Position numbers and translations under genes: made by a program. Source: an uncultured Lachnospiraceae bacterium (lineage in GTDB: Bacteria; Bacillota; Clostridia; Lachnospirales; Lachnospiraceae). From it: a stretch of 59,245 nucleotides of DNA. Positions 23,802-33,339 of the stretch are shown piece by piece (positions within the stretch are counted from its first letter, which is position 1; each line of letters starts with the position of its first letter). The stretch covers positions 1 through 59,245 of the forward strand of contig CAJUMJ010000026.1 in the NCBI GenBank assembly GCA_910587095.1. Direction: 5' to 3'. A model generated the notes under the pieces. The model saw nothing but the letters and a program-made list of their open reading frames with translations. It was not told the DNA's origin and searched no databases.

Positions 23802-25913
23802 ATGAGAGAAGTATTCAATGTGGAAGAAATTTTTGCGAAAAACGTGTTCACTCTCGGCAAGATGCAGGAGCGCCTCACCAGGAGCGCTTACAAGGAAGTA
23901 GTCAAGGTAATGAACGAGGGCGGCGAGCTCTCCATGGCAACCGCGAATCTTGTGGCCAAGGCGATGAAGGATTGGGCGGTGGAGAACGGCGCGACGCATT
24001 ATACGCATTGGTTCCAGCCGCTCACCGGGATCACGGCCGAGAAGCATGACGCTTTTGTATCCCATCCCGACGAGTTCGGAAAGATGTTGACGGAGTTTTC
24101 AGGCAAGGAGCTGATCAAGGGTGAGCCGGATGCGTCCTCCTTCCCTTCGGGCGGCTTGAGGGCGACCTTCGAGGCGAGAGGATATACGGCGTGGGATATC
24201 ACTTCCCCGGCTTTTCTGAAGGAGTCCGGCTGCGGCACGATTCTCTGCATTCCCACCGCGTTCTGTTCCTACACGGGAGAGGCGCTGGACAAAAAAACGC
24301 CGCTTCTGCGTTCCATGGAGGCGCTTAGCGAGCAGGCGCTTCGTATTGTCAGACTGTTCGGAAACACGGGAGCGACAAAAGTGACGGCTTCCGTTGGGCC
24401 GGAGCAGGAATATTTTCTGGTAGATAAAGATTTATATATGAGGAGAACGGATCTGATGTTTGCGGGACGTACCCTCTTTGGCGCGCCGGCCCCCAAGGGT
24501 CAGGAGATGGAGGATCACTACTTTGGCGTGATCAGAGAGCGTGTCGGCGCGTTTATGAAGGATTTAAACGCGGAGCTGTGGAAACTTGGCGTAACGGCAA
24601 AGACACAGCACAACGAGGTGGCTCCCGCGCAGCACGAGCTGGCGCCTATCTACGAGACGGCCAATATTGCGGTGGATCACAACCAGATCGTCATGGAGAC
24701 TATGAAGAGGGTGGCAATTAAACATAACATGCGATGCCTTTTGCATGAGAAGCCTTACGCTGGAGTGAACGGCTCCGGTAAGCACGACAACTGGTCCATC
24801 ACCACGGACAACGGTGTGAACCTTTTGGATCCGGGCGATACGCCGAATGAGAACGTGCAGTTTCTGCTGGTGCTGTCCTGCATTATGAAGGCTGTGGACA
24901 CGCACGCGGATCTGCTGCGCCAGTCGGCTTCCGATGTCGGCAACGATCACAGACTCGGAGCGAACGAAGCGCCGCCGGCTATCATCTCCGTTTTCCTGGG
25001 CGAGCAGCTTGAGGACGTGGTGACTCAGTTGATCGAGACAGGCGAGGCGACTTCCGTGAAGGAGGGAGGCAAACTTCTCACGGGTGTGAGTACGTTGCCG
25101 GATTTCCAGAAGGACGCGACAGACAGGAACAGAACCTCACCGTTTGCGTTTACGGGCAATAAATTTGAGTTCCGCATGGTGGGTTCGGCGGATTCCATCG
25201 CAAGCCCGAATACCACGCTGAATGCGATTGTGGCGGAGGCTTTCTGTGAGGCGGCCGATATTTTGGAGAAAGAGGAGAACAAAGAGCTTGCGATCCACGA
25301 CCTCATTAAGAAATATATGACCGAGCACCAGAGGATCATCTTTAACGGCAACGGATATTCCGACGAGTGGGTGGCGGAGGCCGAAAGAAGGGGACTTCCC
25401 AATATCAAGTCGATGATTGAGGCGGCGGCGACTCTCACCACCGACAAGGCGGTGAAACTGTTTGAGAAGTTCGGCATTTTCACCAAGGTGGAGTTAGAGT
25501 CCAGGGAGGAAATTATTTACGAGACTTACGCGAAGACTATCAACATTGAAGCTTTGACCATGATCGATATGGCCGGCAAGCAGATCATACCCGCTGCCGT
25601 GCGCTACACGAAGGTTCTCGCGGACACCGTGAACGCGGTGAAAGCGGCAGGGGCGGACGCGTCCACCCAGGAGGAAATTCTGCGGGAGGTAAGCGGTAAG
25701 CTTTCGGCGATGCAGGCAGCCCTCAGGAAGCTGGAGAAGGCGGAGAAAAAGGCTTCCGCAATGGAGGACCAGAAAGCGCAGGCATTCTTCTACAAGGATA
25801 CGGTCAAGGTCATTATGGATGAGCTGCGCGCGCCGGCGGATGAGCTGGAAATGATCGTGGATAAGGAGTACTGGCCGATTCCGACTTACGGTGAATTGAT
25901 GTTTGAGATATGA
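23802..25913 (+). CDS. glnN: Glutamine synthetase type III (GlnN)
   Basis: This enzyme makes glutamine from glutamate, ammonia and ATP. The 703-aa protein has the size and motifs of the large GSIII class, not the 440-470-aa GlnA class. Visible motifs are FPSGGLRATFEARGYTAWD near the N-terminus, VGPEQEYFLVD, NEVAPAQHELAPIYE and NGSGKHDNWS, with a long helical C-terminal extension. The start at 23802 (MREVFN) has a GGAGG site; longer frames run into the hairpin leader. It is closed by a strong terminator and followed by tRNA-Gln. Control through the structured leader is possible. Confidence 0.95.
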   Translation: MREVFNVEEIFAKNVFTLGKMQERLTRSAYKEVVKVMNEGGELSMATANLVAKAMKDWAVENGATHYTHWFQPLTGITAEKHDAFVSHPDEFGKMLTEFSGKELIKGEPDASSFPSGGLRATFEARGYTAWDITSPAFLKESGCGTILCIPTAFCSYTGEALDKKTPLLRSMEALSEQALRIVRLFGNTGATKVTASVGPEQEYFLVDKDLYMRRTDLMFAGRTLFGAPAPKGQEMEDHYFGVIRERVGAFMKDLNAELWKLGVTAKTQHNEVAPAQHELAPIYETANIAVDHNQIVMETMKRVAIKHNMRCLLHEKPYAGVNGSGKHDNWSITTDNGVNLLDPGDTPNENVQFLLVLSCIMKAVDTHADLLRQSASDVGNDHRLGANEAPPAIISVFLGEQLEDVVTQLIETGEATSVKEGGKLLTGVSTLPDFQKDATDRNRTSPFAFTGNKFEFRMVGSADSIASPNTTLNAIVAEAFCEAADILEKEENKELAIHDLIKKYMTEHQRIIFNGNGYSDEWVAEAERRGLPNIKSMIEAAATLTTDKAVKLFEKFGIFTKVELESREEIIYETYAKTINIEALTMIDMAGKQIIPAAVRYTKVLADTVNAVKAAGADASTQEEILREVSGKLSAMQAALRKLEKAEKKASAMEDQKAQAFFYKDTVKVIMDELRAPADELEMIVDKEYWPIPTYGELMFEI

Positions 25914-25947
25914 TTTTGAAAGTTTTTCAAAATTTTTAAAAAAATTT

Positions 25948-25980
25948 GGAAAAAGGGCTTGTCAAACTGCCCTTTTTCCG
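25948..25980 (+). terminator. glnN terminator overlapping the tRNA-Gln promoter
   Basis: GGAAAAAGGGC (25948-25958) pairs perfectly with GCCCTTTTTCC (25969-25979) around a 10-base loop. The loop begins with TTGTCA, the -35 box of the downstream tRNA gene. Confidence 0.85.
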
Positions 25981-25987
25981 TTATAAT
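25959..25987 (+). promoter_or_regulatory. tRNA-Gln promoter
   Basis: TTGTCA (25959-25964), a 17-base spacer and a perfect TATAAT (25982-25987) place the start around 25994, just before the tRNA. The -35 box and spacer lie inside the glnN terminator hairpin. Confidence 0.8.
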
Positions 25988-26000
25988 CCTTAATTGTTGA

Positions 26001-26072
26001 TGGGCTATCGCCAAACGGTAAGGCAACGGACTCTGACTCCGTCATTTCAAGGTTCGAATCCTTGTAGCCCAG
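26001..26072 (+). tRNA. tRNA-Gln (anticodon CTG)
   Basis: The acceptor stem is TGGGCTA with TAGCCCA. The anticodon stem is ACGGA with TCCGT around the loop CTCTGAC, giving anticodon CTG, which reads CAG. The T arm contains GGTTCGAATCC. CCA is not encoded. A hairpin with a U run follows. It has its own promoter. Confidence 0.95.
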
Positions 26073-26077
26073 CTAGG

Positions 26078-26109
26078 ACCCCGATGGATATGATCTGTCG
26101 GGGTTTTTT
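26078..26109 (+). terminator. Terminator of tRNA-Gln
   Basis: ACCCCGA and TCGGGGT pair with a 13-base loop and are followed by TTTTT. Confidence 0.85.
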
Positions 26110-26188
26110 GCAGATATAAATAACAGGTGTACTATACAGAGGCGAATGGATTTAAAAGCAGCAAGCGGGTTGCAAATACGGAGGCTTT

Positions 26189-27217
26189 ATGACAGACCTG
26201 ATCGATTTTCTTGCCGCGGGTGGCGAGTTGTCCGACGAAGAGTGGCGCTCTTTGATCGACGGCGATTACGACAGACAACTGTTATTTAATAAAGCGGACG
26301 AGGTTCGCAGGCGTTATTACGGGACGGACGTTTATATCAGGGGCTTGATCGAGATATCGAATTTCTGTAAAAATGACTGCCTTTACTGCGGAATCCGCAG
26401 GAGCAATGCGAGCGTATCGCGATACAGGCTTTCGGAAGAGGAGATTTCCGATTGCTGTAAACAGGGCTATGGGATGGGGTTTCGCACCTTTGTACTGCAG
26501 GGCGGAGAAGATTCCTACCATACGACGCGGTGGGTGGAGCGCATGGTTTCCGGCATTAAGGAGAAGCACCCGGACTGCGCGGTGACGCTTTCCCTTGGGG
26601 AGCGTCCGCGAGAGGATTACGAAATCTGGTATCGGGCGGGAGCGGATCGGTATCTTTTGCGGCATGAGACGGCTTCCGGCTCTCACTACGGGAAGCTCCA
26701 TCCGCAGGGACAGGCTTATTCGCGTCGTATGGAATGTCTGAGGGATTTAAAGCGCATCGGTTACCAGACGGGGGCGGGCTTTATGGTGGGCTCCCCGTTT
26801 CAGGGAACGGACGAGCTGATTGCGGATATGCGGTTTTTGCGTGCGTTTCAGCCTCAGATGGTGGGAATCGGGCCGTTCATTCCGCACCACGAAACCCCCT
26901 TTGCGGCGTATCCGGCGGGGAGCCTTACACTTACACTTACTATGGTAGCGCTCACCAGGCTGACAGCGCCGGGGGCGCTGATTCCCGCGACGACGGCGCT
27001 CGGGACGATTCATCCGCAAGGGAGGGAGCTTGGCCTGAAAGCCGGAGCAAACGTGGTTATGCCGAATCTGTCACCCGCTAAGGTGCGCGGGCAGTACAGC
27101 CTTTATGACAACAAGGCGTACACCGGGCAGGAGGCGGCCGAAGGGTTGGCGGCGCTTAAAAAGAGCGTGGCGCGGGCGGGATACGAGGTCGTGGTTCACA
27201 GAGGGGATGCTTTGTGA
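26189..27217 (+). CDS. hydE: [FeFe]-hydrogenase H-cluster radical SAM maturase HydE
   Basis: HydE helps build the dinuclear iron subcluster of the H-cluster, using a radical-SAM reaction on a cysteine-bound iron complex supplied by the HydG pathway. The 342-aa protein has the radical-SAM motif C60-x3-C64-x2-C67 in CKNDCLYCGIRR, followed by BioB-like barrel motifs (LQGGEDSYHT, RHETASGSHYGKLHP). The start at 26189 follows CGGAGG. It is the first gene of hydE-hydG-hydF. No structural [FeFe]-hydrogenase gene is in the window. Confidence 0.96.
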   Translation: MTDLIDFLAAGGELSDEEWRSLIDGDYDRQLLFNKADEVRRRYYGTDVYIRGLIEISNFCKNDCLYCGIRRSNASVSRYRLSEEEISDCCKQGYGMGFRTFVLQGGEDSYHTTRWVERMVSGIKEKHPDCAVTLSLGERPREDYEIWYRAGADRYLLRHETASGSHYGKLHPQGQAYSRRMECLRDLKRIGYQTGAGFMVGSPFQGTDELIADMRFLRAFQPQMVGIGPFIPHHETPFAAYPAGSLTLTLTMVALTRLTAPGALIPATTALGTIHPQGRELGLKAGANVVMPNLSPAKVRGQYSLYDNKAYTGQEAAEGLAALKKSVARAGYEVVVHRGDAL

Positions 27218-27271
27218 GCGCGTCTAAATCATTTGCCTGCACAATGCAGTTGCAGAAAGAGGGAAAAGAAG

Positions 27272-28711
27272 ATGTACGATCCGAAATCATTGTGTGCGGA
27301 TGAATTTATCAGCCACGAGGAGATTCTAGAAACGCTGAGATATGCGGAGGAAAACAAAAATAACAGGGTGCTTATAGAAGAGATCCTGGAGAAGGCGAAA
27401 CCTGTAAAAGAGGGAAATTCTACCGTGTGCGCCGGTCTTTCTCACAAGGAGGCGTCCGTGCTTCTCGCCTGTGAGGACGAGGATATACTGGAAAGGATAT
27501 ATGCGCTGGCGGAGGAGATCAAGCTGGCTTATTACGGCAACCGGATGGTGATCTTCGCGCCTCTTTATCTGTCAAACTATTGTGTGAATGGCTGTGTGTA
27601 CTGCCCGTATCACATGAAGAATAAAAATATTCCGCGAAAGAAGCTGACCCAGGAGGAGATCAGGCGGGAAGTGATCGCCTTGCAGGATATGGGGCATAAA
27701 CGTCTGGCGATAGAGGCGGGGGAAGACCCGGCCAACAATCCTATTGCATATATTCTGGAATGCATCAAAACGATCTACTCCATCAACCACAAAAACGGGG
27801 CGATCCGTCGCGTCAACGTAAATATCGCTGCCACTACGGTGGAGGAGTACCGCATGTTGAAGGATGCGGGTATCGGCACCTATATCCTTTTTCAGGAGAC
27901 TTACCACAAGGAGAGCTATTTAAAACTTCATCCTACGGGGCCTAAACATGACTATAACTATCACACGGAGGCGATGGATCGCGCCATGGAGGGCGGTATC
28001 GATGATGTGGGACTTGGCGTGCTTTTCGGTCTTGAATTATATAAATATGAATTTGCGGGGCTTCTCATGCATGCGGAGCATCTCGAAGCCGTTCATGGAG
28101 TAGGCCCGCATACCATCAGCGTACCTCGCATAAAACATGCCGACGATATTGACCCTTCGGCTTTCGACAACGGTATTGACGACGGGACTTTCAAAAAGCT
28201 ATGCGCCCTGATCCGCATTGCCGTGCCCTATACGGGCATGATTGTCTCCACAAGGGAGAGTCAGGAAGTGCGGGAGAAGGTGATCCGCCTGGGCGTGTCA
28301 CAGATTTCCGGCGCGTCGAGAACCTCCGTGGGCGGTTATGCACAGGAGGAGCGGCCCACGGATACGGAACAGTTTGACGTGTCCGACCAGAGGACGTTGG
28401 ACGAGGTCGTCAGGTGGCTGATGGAGCTTGGGTATATCCCGTCTTTCTGTACGGCATGTTATCGGGAAGGCAGGACGGGCGACCGCTTTATGAGCCTGTG
28501 CAAGACGGGACAGATACAAAACTGCTGTCATCCGAACGCGCTTATGACTTTGAAGGAGTATCTGACGGACTATGCGTCGGAGGAGACGAGAGAAATCGGC
28601 GAAGCGCTGATACAGGCGGAGCTTGCCAATATTCCGAAGGAGCAGGTGAGAGAGATTGCAAAGGATCATCTGGCAAAGATTGAGGAGGGGATCCGGGATT
28701 TCCGCTTCTGA
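27272..28711 (+). CDS. hydG: [FeFe]-hydrogenase maturase HydG (tyrosine lyase)
   Basis: HydG cleaves tyrosine to p-cresol and makes the CO and CN ligands of the H-cluster. The 479-aa protein has the radical-SAM cluster motif C104-x3-C108-x2-C111 (CVNGCVYC). The C-terminal second-cluster motif is C393-x2-C396-x22-C419, which distinguishes HydG from the related ThiH. The start at 27272 (MYDPKSL) has an AGAGGG site; the open frame begins 13 codons upstream without support. Confidence 0.96.
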   Translation: MYDPKSLCADEFISHEEILETLRYAEENKNNRVLIEEILEKAKPVKEGNSTVCAGLSHKEASVLLACEDEDILERIYALAEEIKLAYYGNRMVIFAPLYLSNYCVNGCVYCPYHMKNKNIPRKKLTQEEIRREVIALQDMGHKRLAIEAGEDPANNPIAYILECIKTIYSINHKNGAIRRVNVNIAATTVEEYRMLKDAGIGTYILFQETYHKESYLKLHPTGPKHDYNYHTEAMDRAMEGGIDDVGLGVLFGLELYKYEFAGLLMHAEHLEAVHGVGPHTISVPRIKHADDIDPSAFDNGIDDGTFKKLCALIRIAVPYTGMIVSTRESQEVREKVIRLGVSQISGASRTSVGGYAQEERPTDTEQFDVSDQRTLDEVVRWLMELGYIPSFCTACYREGRTGDRFMSLCKTGQIQNCCHPNALMTLKEYLTDYASEETREIGEALIQAELANIPKEQVREIAKDHLAKIEEGIRDFRF

Positions 28712-28824
28712 TGCAGCACTGAGATTGTGCGAACTATATTCCGACGCAGACGCGCTTTCAAGGGTCTGCTTATGAAATATACAATCCGCACAGCGGACAG
28801 ATATAGAAAGGACGGCGCGAGTAT

Positions 28825-30114
28825 ATGGGGATGAATGATACGCCGGCGGGGGAGCGGGTACACATCGGTTTTTTCGGAAGGCGAAACGCAGGCAAGTCGA
28901 GTCTCTTAAACGCGGTGACGGGACAGGAGCTTGCCGTTGTGTCGGAAGTGTGCGGCACAACCACAGACCCCGTATATAAGTCGATGGAGCTTCTGCCGCT
29001 TGGGCCGGTCATGCTGATCGATACGCCCGGCTTTGACGACGAAGGGACGCTTGGGCAGCAGCGCGTGAAAAAGACAAAGCAGGTGCTTGCGAAAACCGAC
29101 GTGGCTGTGCTTGTAGTGGACGGTTTCGCGGGAATGACGGCCTGCGACGAGGAGCTGGTTTCCCTTTTTAAAGAGCGGGAGATACCGTTTATAATAGCTT
29201 ACAATAAGTCGGATATAACGGAAGGGCGCCAGGTGAAACCGGACACAGGGCGGGACGGCGCGGATTTGCGGGCGCCCCGGGAATCGGTGGCCGGGGAACC
29301 GGTGCCCAGGCAGCAAGGAAGTGCGCGGGGCGAAGATAGCAAAACGGATGTTATTTATGTGAGCGCAAAAACAGGAGAGGGCGTCTGCGAGTTGAAAGAA
29401 AAGCTTGCGCGAATGTTTCCCGACAGAGAGAAGAGGCGTCTTGTGGCGGATCTGATAAAGCCTATGGACGTCGTTGTGCTGGTGGTTCCCATCGACTCGG
29501 CGGCGCCGAAGGGGAGGTTGATTTTACCCCAGCAGCAGGCCATACGGGATTTGCTGGAGGCGGGGGCGATTCCTGTGGCGGTGCGGGAGACGCAGCTTGG
29601 GGAGGCGCTTTTAAAGCTTTCGGGCAAACCTGCGCTTGTCATTACCGACAGTCAGGTATTTGAGGAGGCGGCGGCTGTACTGCCGGAGGATATTCCTCTC
29701 ACGTCGTTTTCTATTTTGATGGCCCGGTACAAAGGCTTTCTGAAAATGGCGGTGGAGGGCGTGCAGGCCATCGACAGCCTGAAGAACGGCGACCGTGTAC
29801 TGATCGCCGAGGGCTGTACCCACCATAGACAGTGCGACGATATCGGGACGGTGAAAATTCCCCGCTTCCTGAAAAAGTATACGGGGAAGGAGATCGTTGT
29901 AGAGACTTCCTCCGGTACGGGTTTTCCCGAGGATCTGACATCCTACGCGCTGGTGATCCATTGCGGCGGGTGTATGCTGAATGAGCGGGAGGTCGTAAGG
30001 CGGATGCGCTTTGCGAAGAGGCAGGGCGTACCGGTTACGAATTACGGGATCGCCATCGCGCAGATGAAAGGCATTCTTGCAAGGAGCATTGCCCCTGTTG
30101 CCAAGTCGCTTTAA
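28825..30114 (+). CDS. hydF: [FeFe]-hydrogenase maturation GTPase HydF
   Basis: HydF is the scaffold that carries the H-cluster precursor to apo-hydrogenase. The 429-aa protein has a G domain with P-loop GRRNAGKSS near the N-terminus, DTPGFDD, and the NKSD and SAK motifs. The C-terminal cluster-binding domain has CTHHRQCDD and HCGGCMLN. Between NKSD and SAK is an unusual Gly/Arg/Pro-rich insertion of roughly 35 residues (GADLRAPRESVAG region). The start at 28825 is plausible; another ATG lies two codons on. It completes the hydEGF set. Confidence 0.95.
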   Translation: MGMNDTPAGERVHIGFFGRRNAGKSSLLNAVTGQELAVVSEVCGTTTDPVYKSMELLPLGPVMLIDTPGFDDEGTLGQQRVKKTKQVLAKTDVAVLVVDGFAGMTACDEELVSLFKEREIPFIIAYNKSDITEGRQVKPDTGRDGADLRAPRESVAGEPVPRQQGSARGEDSKTDVIYVSAKTGEGVCELKEKLARMFPDREKRRLVADLIKPMDVVVLVVPIDSAAPKGRLILPQQQAIRDLLEAGAIPVAVRETQLGEALLKLSGKPALVITDSQVFEEAAAVLPEDIPLTSFSILMARYKGFLKMAVEGVQAIDSLKNGDRVLIAEGCTHHRQCDDIGTVKIPRFLKKYTGKEIVVETSSGTGFPEDLTSYALVIHCGGCMLNEREVVRRMRFAKRQGVPVTNYGIAIAQMKGILARSIAPVAKSL

Positions 30115-30144
30115 AACGGACGTGACAAAATCTTGGAGGTTATC

Positions 30145-30870
30145 ATGTACACATTTGACGGGAGAGTACGATACAGTGAGGTGGGAGAGGACGGCCGGTT
30201 GAGCCTGCAGTCCCTTTTGGATTATTTTCAGGACTGTTCCACGTTTCACTCGGAGGATATCGGGCTGGGGCTGGAATACATGGAAAAAATCGGGCAGGTA
30301 TGGCTTTTGTCCGCCTGGCAGATCTGCATTGGGCGGTATCCGAAATTTGGAGAGCGGATAGTGATCGGGACAGCGCCATACGAGTTCCGCGGCTTTATGG
30401 GACTTCGCAATTTCCTGATGCGCACGGAGGAGGGAGAGGCGCTTGCCTGGGCAAATTCCATATGGACGCTGATGGACAGGGAAAAGATGCGTCCCGTTAA
30501 GCCGAACGGGGATATGCTTGCGGGATATGCGCCGGAGGAGAGATATCCGATGGAGTACGCGCCCAGAAAGATTGTGATGCCCGCGGACGGCTGCCCGGTG
30601 GAAAGCTTTACGGTCAGAACACACCATCTTGACACGAATCATCACGTAAATAACGGACAGTATGTGCGGATGGCGATGGACTGCATACCCGGAGATTTCC
30701 GGATCGGGCAGCTCCGCGTGGAATATAAAAGTCAGGCGGTGCTTGGAGACGAGATTTATCCCGTGACAGCTATGAGGGCCGACAAAAAACAGTACACGGT
30801 TTCTCTCAACAGGGCGGACAAAAGCCCGTACTGCGTCGTTGAGGTCACCTCGCTGGCGCGGGCAGAGTAA
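30145..30870 (+). CDS. Acyl-ACP thioesterase
   Basis: This 241-aa double hot-dog protein of the acyl-ACP thioesterase (FatA/FatB-like) family hydrolyses acyl-ACP to free fatty acids. The N-terminal repeat begins with YTFDGRVRYSEVGEDGRLS, and the second repeat holds the catalytic-type motif HHLDTNHHVNNGQYV. The start at 30145 has a strong TTGGAGG site. It lies 30 bases after hydF. Substrate chain length cannot be read from the sequence. Confidence 0.88.
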   Translation: MYTFDGRVRYSEVGEDGRLSLQSLLDYFQDCSTFHSEDIGLGLEYMEKIGQVWLLSAWQICIGRYPKFGERIVIGTAPYEFRGFMGLRNFLMRTEEGEALAWANSIWTLMDREKMRPVKPNGDMLAGYAPEERYPMEYAPRKIVMPADGCPVESFTVRTHHLDTNHHVNNGQYVRMAMDCIPGDFRIGQLRVEYKSQAVLGDEIYPVTAMRADKKQYTVSLNRADKSPYCVVEVTSLARAE

Positions 30871-30906
30871 GAGTGAAGTGCGAAATGCTTCGGAATAGAG
30901 GTAAAA

Positions 30907-31746
30907 ATGATTCAATTAGGTGAAATACAGAAGTTAAAAATCGCTAAGCAGGTAGAATTCGGCGTTTACCTGTATGACGGGGAAAATACGGAGGAGAGAG
31001 TGCTTCTCCCCAAAAAGCAGACGCCCGAGGGGGCGGGGACGGGAGATGAAGTTGAGGTTTTTGTGTACCGCGATTCCAAGGACAGACTGATCGCCACCAC
31101 GAACAGACCGAAGATCACGCTTCATGGCGTGGAGAGGCTTCGGGTGGCGCAGGTGGGCAAGATCGGCGCTTTTCTGGATTGGGGGTTGGAGAAGGATTTG
31201 CTTTTGCCTTTCAAGGAGCAGACGAGACGGGTATCCGCCGGGGAGGAGTGCCTTGCGGCGCTCTACATCGATAAGTCGAACCGCCTCTGCGCCACCATGA
31301 ACGTGTATCCTTACCTTGAAAATAACAGTGGTTATAAAAAAGAAGACCGCGTCAGCGGGACAGTCTACGAGATCAGTCCCAATTTCGGCGCTTTTGTGGC
31401 GGTGGACGACAGGTATTCGGGTCTGATTCCGAAGCGGGAGCTGTACGGGCCGGTGAATGTCGGCGATACCGTAAACGCCCGCGTCACGGCGGTGAAAGAG
31501 GACGGGAAGCTTGATCTGAGCATACGCGAGAAAGCGTATTTGCAGATCGCCGGGGACGCCGAGAAGGTGATGCGGGTGATAGACAGCTTTGACGGGGTGC
31601 TGCCGTTTAACGACAAGGCGTCGCCGGAGGTGATCCGCCGCGAGATGCAGATGAGCAAGAACGAGTTTAAACGGGCGGTGGGAAACCTTCTGAAAGCGGG
31701 AAGGATTACAATAACGGAGAAAGCGATAAGGCGCAATGACAAGTAA
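30907..31746 (+). CDS. CvfB-like S1 domain RNA-binding protein
   Basis: This 279-aa protein resembles CvfB/YitL, with several S1-type OB-fold units and a C-terminal winged helix. Visible motifs are VAQVGKIGAFLDWGLEKDLLLPFKEQ in the second S1 unit, GTVYEISPNFGAFVAVDDRYSGLIPKRE in the third, and KNEFKRAVGNLLKAGRITITE in the winged helix. CvfB affects virulence gene expression in Staphylococcus; the RNA targets here are unknown. It overlaps the CPBP gene by 11 bases. Confidence 0.88.
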   Translation: MIQLGEIQKLKIAKQVEFGVYLYDGENTEERVLLPKKQTPEGAGTGDEVEVFVYRDSKDRLIATTNRPKITLHGVERLRVAQVGKIGAFLDWGLEKDLLLPFKEQTRRVSAGEECLAALYIDKSNRLCATMNVYPYLENNSGYKKEDRVSGTVYEISPNFGAFVAVDDRYSGLIPKRELYGPVNVGDTVNARVTAVKEDGKLDLSIREKAYLQIAGDAEKVMRVIDSFDGVLPFNDKASPEVIRREMQMSKNEFKRAVGNLLKAGRITITEKAIRRNDK

Positions 31747-32752
31747 AAAGGCAAACTGGTTGTTTTTGATAATTATATTGGTGCATTTGGGAGTGGTGAT
31801 GTTCCTACTCTTTGGGGGAGCAAACATAACACTTGGTATCCTTGCGAACTTCTTCCTGAGCGAAGGAATACTGATGGTGCCGGCGTTATTGTTTCTGCTG
31901 TTTTTTGGACGCAAAAAGGATGCTCCTGAGGGGGCTATGTATACTGCGAATCAGGAACCCGCCATGTTTGGCAGGGTGAAAATATCAACTCTGCTGATGA
32001 CCATGCTGTGCACGGTGCTTATTATGCCGCTGGTGACGGTGCTGAACGCGCTGACCATGTTTTTTACGGACAATGCGGTGGCGGCTTTGCAGGAGGATAT
32101 TCTTGACATGCCGTTTCCCGTCATGCTTTTTATGATCGGGATATTCGGCCCTTTTTGTGAGGAGTTTGTCTTTCGCGGCATTATGTACAGAAGTTACAGG
32201 AAAAGCGCGGGGATAGGGGCGGTATTGCTGTCCGCTTTTACGTTCGGGTTGATGCACATGAACTTTAACCAGGCCCTCTACGCTTTCGGAATCGGCATAT
32301 TCCTGGCTTTTCTCGTGGAGGCTTCGGGGAGCTTGTGGGCTTCCGTGTGCTGCCATATGTTTTTTAACTCCTGGCAGGTCGTTTTAATGTATCTGTCCGG
32401 CCGGCTTTTGAGCGGGAATTTCGGGGAAGCGGTGAGGGCGACGGCGTCGGAGATTTCCGCGAAAGAGCTTATGGCGGCGCTTTCGGTTTATCTGGTCATT
32501 GCCGCGGTCACGACTCCGATCGCTGTCTGCGTGATTGCCTGGATTGTGAAAAATGAAGGGCGCGTGGAGGCGGCGAAAGCGATGCTGTCCGTCCGGCGCG
32601 GGAAAAAAGACCCCGGGATAGCGGGGTGGATGCAGGGAAGCCCGGAGCGGGCCGGTTTGGAAAAAAGAGAGTCGGGTTATTTGCTGAGCGCGCCTCTGAT
32701 TGTGGCTGTGGTACTGTGCCTGGGCTATATGAGTCTGGAATTGTTTTTATAG
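31736..32752 (+). CDS. CPBP family intramembrane glutamic endopeptidase
   Basis: This is a 338-aa multi-span membrane protein of the CPBP (Abi/CAAX protease-like) family. The catalytic motifs are CEEFVFRGIMYR (EExxxR), FGLMHMNFNQ and the later SVCCHMFFN. Family members process prenylated or other membrane proteins, or give self-immunity to bacteriocins; no bacteriocin genes are seen here, so the substrate is unknown. A positively charged loop follows the core, with one last helix at the C-terminus. The start overlaps the S1 protein gene. Confidence 0.9.
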   Translation: MTSKKANWLFLIIILVHLGVVMFLLFGGANITLGILANFFLSEGILMVPALLFLLFFGRKKDAPEGAMYTANQEPAMFGRVKISTLLMTMLCTVLIMPLVTVLNALTMFFTDNAVAALQEDILDMPFPVMLFMIGIFGPFCEEFVFRGIMYRSYRKSAGIGAVLLSAFTFGLMHMNFNQALYAFGIGIFLAFLVEASGSLWASVCCHMFFNSWQVVLMYLSGRLLSGNFGEAVRATASEISAKELMAALSVYLVIAAVTTPIAVCVIAWIVKNEGRVEAAKAMLSVRRGKKDPGIAGWMQGSPERAGLEKRESGYLLSAPLIVAVVLCLGYMSLELFL

Positions 32753-32763
32753 TTTTAATAATA

Positions 32764-32799
32764 ACAGCCGATTGGAAATAAACGATTCCAATCGGCTGT
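32764..32799. terminator. Stem-loop between the convergent CPBP and YjfB genes
   Basis: ACAGCCGATTGGAA (32764-32777) and TTCCAATCGGCTGT (32786-32799) form a perfect 14-bp stem with an 8-base loop. It lies between two convergent genes and may serve both, though U tracts are weak on both sides. Confidence 0.65.
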
Positions 32800-32857
32800 C
32801 TTGTGTGGAATGTCCGAAACGGACATTTCCGGCGGGAAAGCTCCCGCAACCTGCCGG

Positions 32858-33049
32858 TCATACGGTCATATCGAAATTTCCGCCGATATGAGGGTTGACG
32901 GACCGCTCCATCGCGGCCGCGTCGATCATACCGACGACCTGACCGCCGGTGGTTTCCGCCTGATCCAGGCTTTTGGCGAGCATTGCCACGCCGAAAGCGT
33001 CGTTGGTCTTTGCGGAGGACATAGCCATGGATAATCCTGCAATATCCAT
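32858..33049 (-). CDS. YjfB family protein
   Basis: This 63-aa protein begins MDIAGLSMAMSSAKTND, matching the short YjfB family found in Firmicutes. It is sometimes labelled a putative motility protein, but no function is established. The start used is the ATG at 33049, which follows AGGTGA; a GTG three codons upstream is possible. It is transcribed alone on the minus strand. Confidence 0.8.
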   Translation of the reverse strand: MDIAGLSMAMSSAKTNDAFGVAMLAKSLDQAETTGGQVVGMIDAAAMERSVNPHIGGNFDMTV

Positions 33050-33339
33050 ATCATTCACCTGACCTTTCCTGAATATAGTATTTTACCTGCATATCAAGTA
33101 TATCATATTTAAAAATTGATTGGAAATTATTTTGCTTTATAAATTGTGTTGTACAAAATGTCTAATTCCGGAAAATCCCAAAATTTGTCAAAAACATTAA
33201 AAAATACACAAATTATTCACGAATGCAGGTAGATTTTTTTGTTGATATAGATTAAAATAGTACCTAGCTTTTGCTTTTTGGGAGGAGAAGGCCCTGCAGA
33301 GCATAGTGAATTGTTACGAAACATAAGAGGGGTGGGGGA

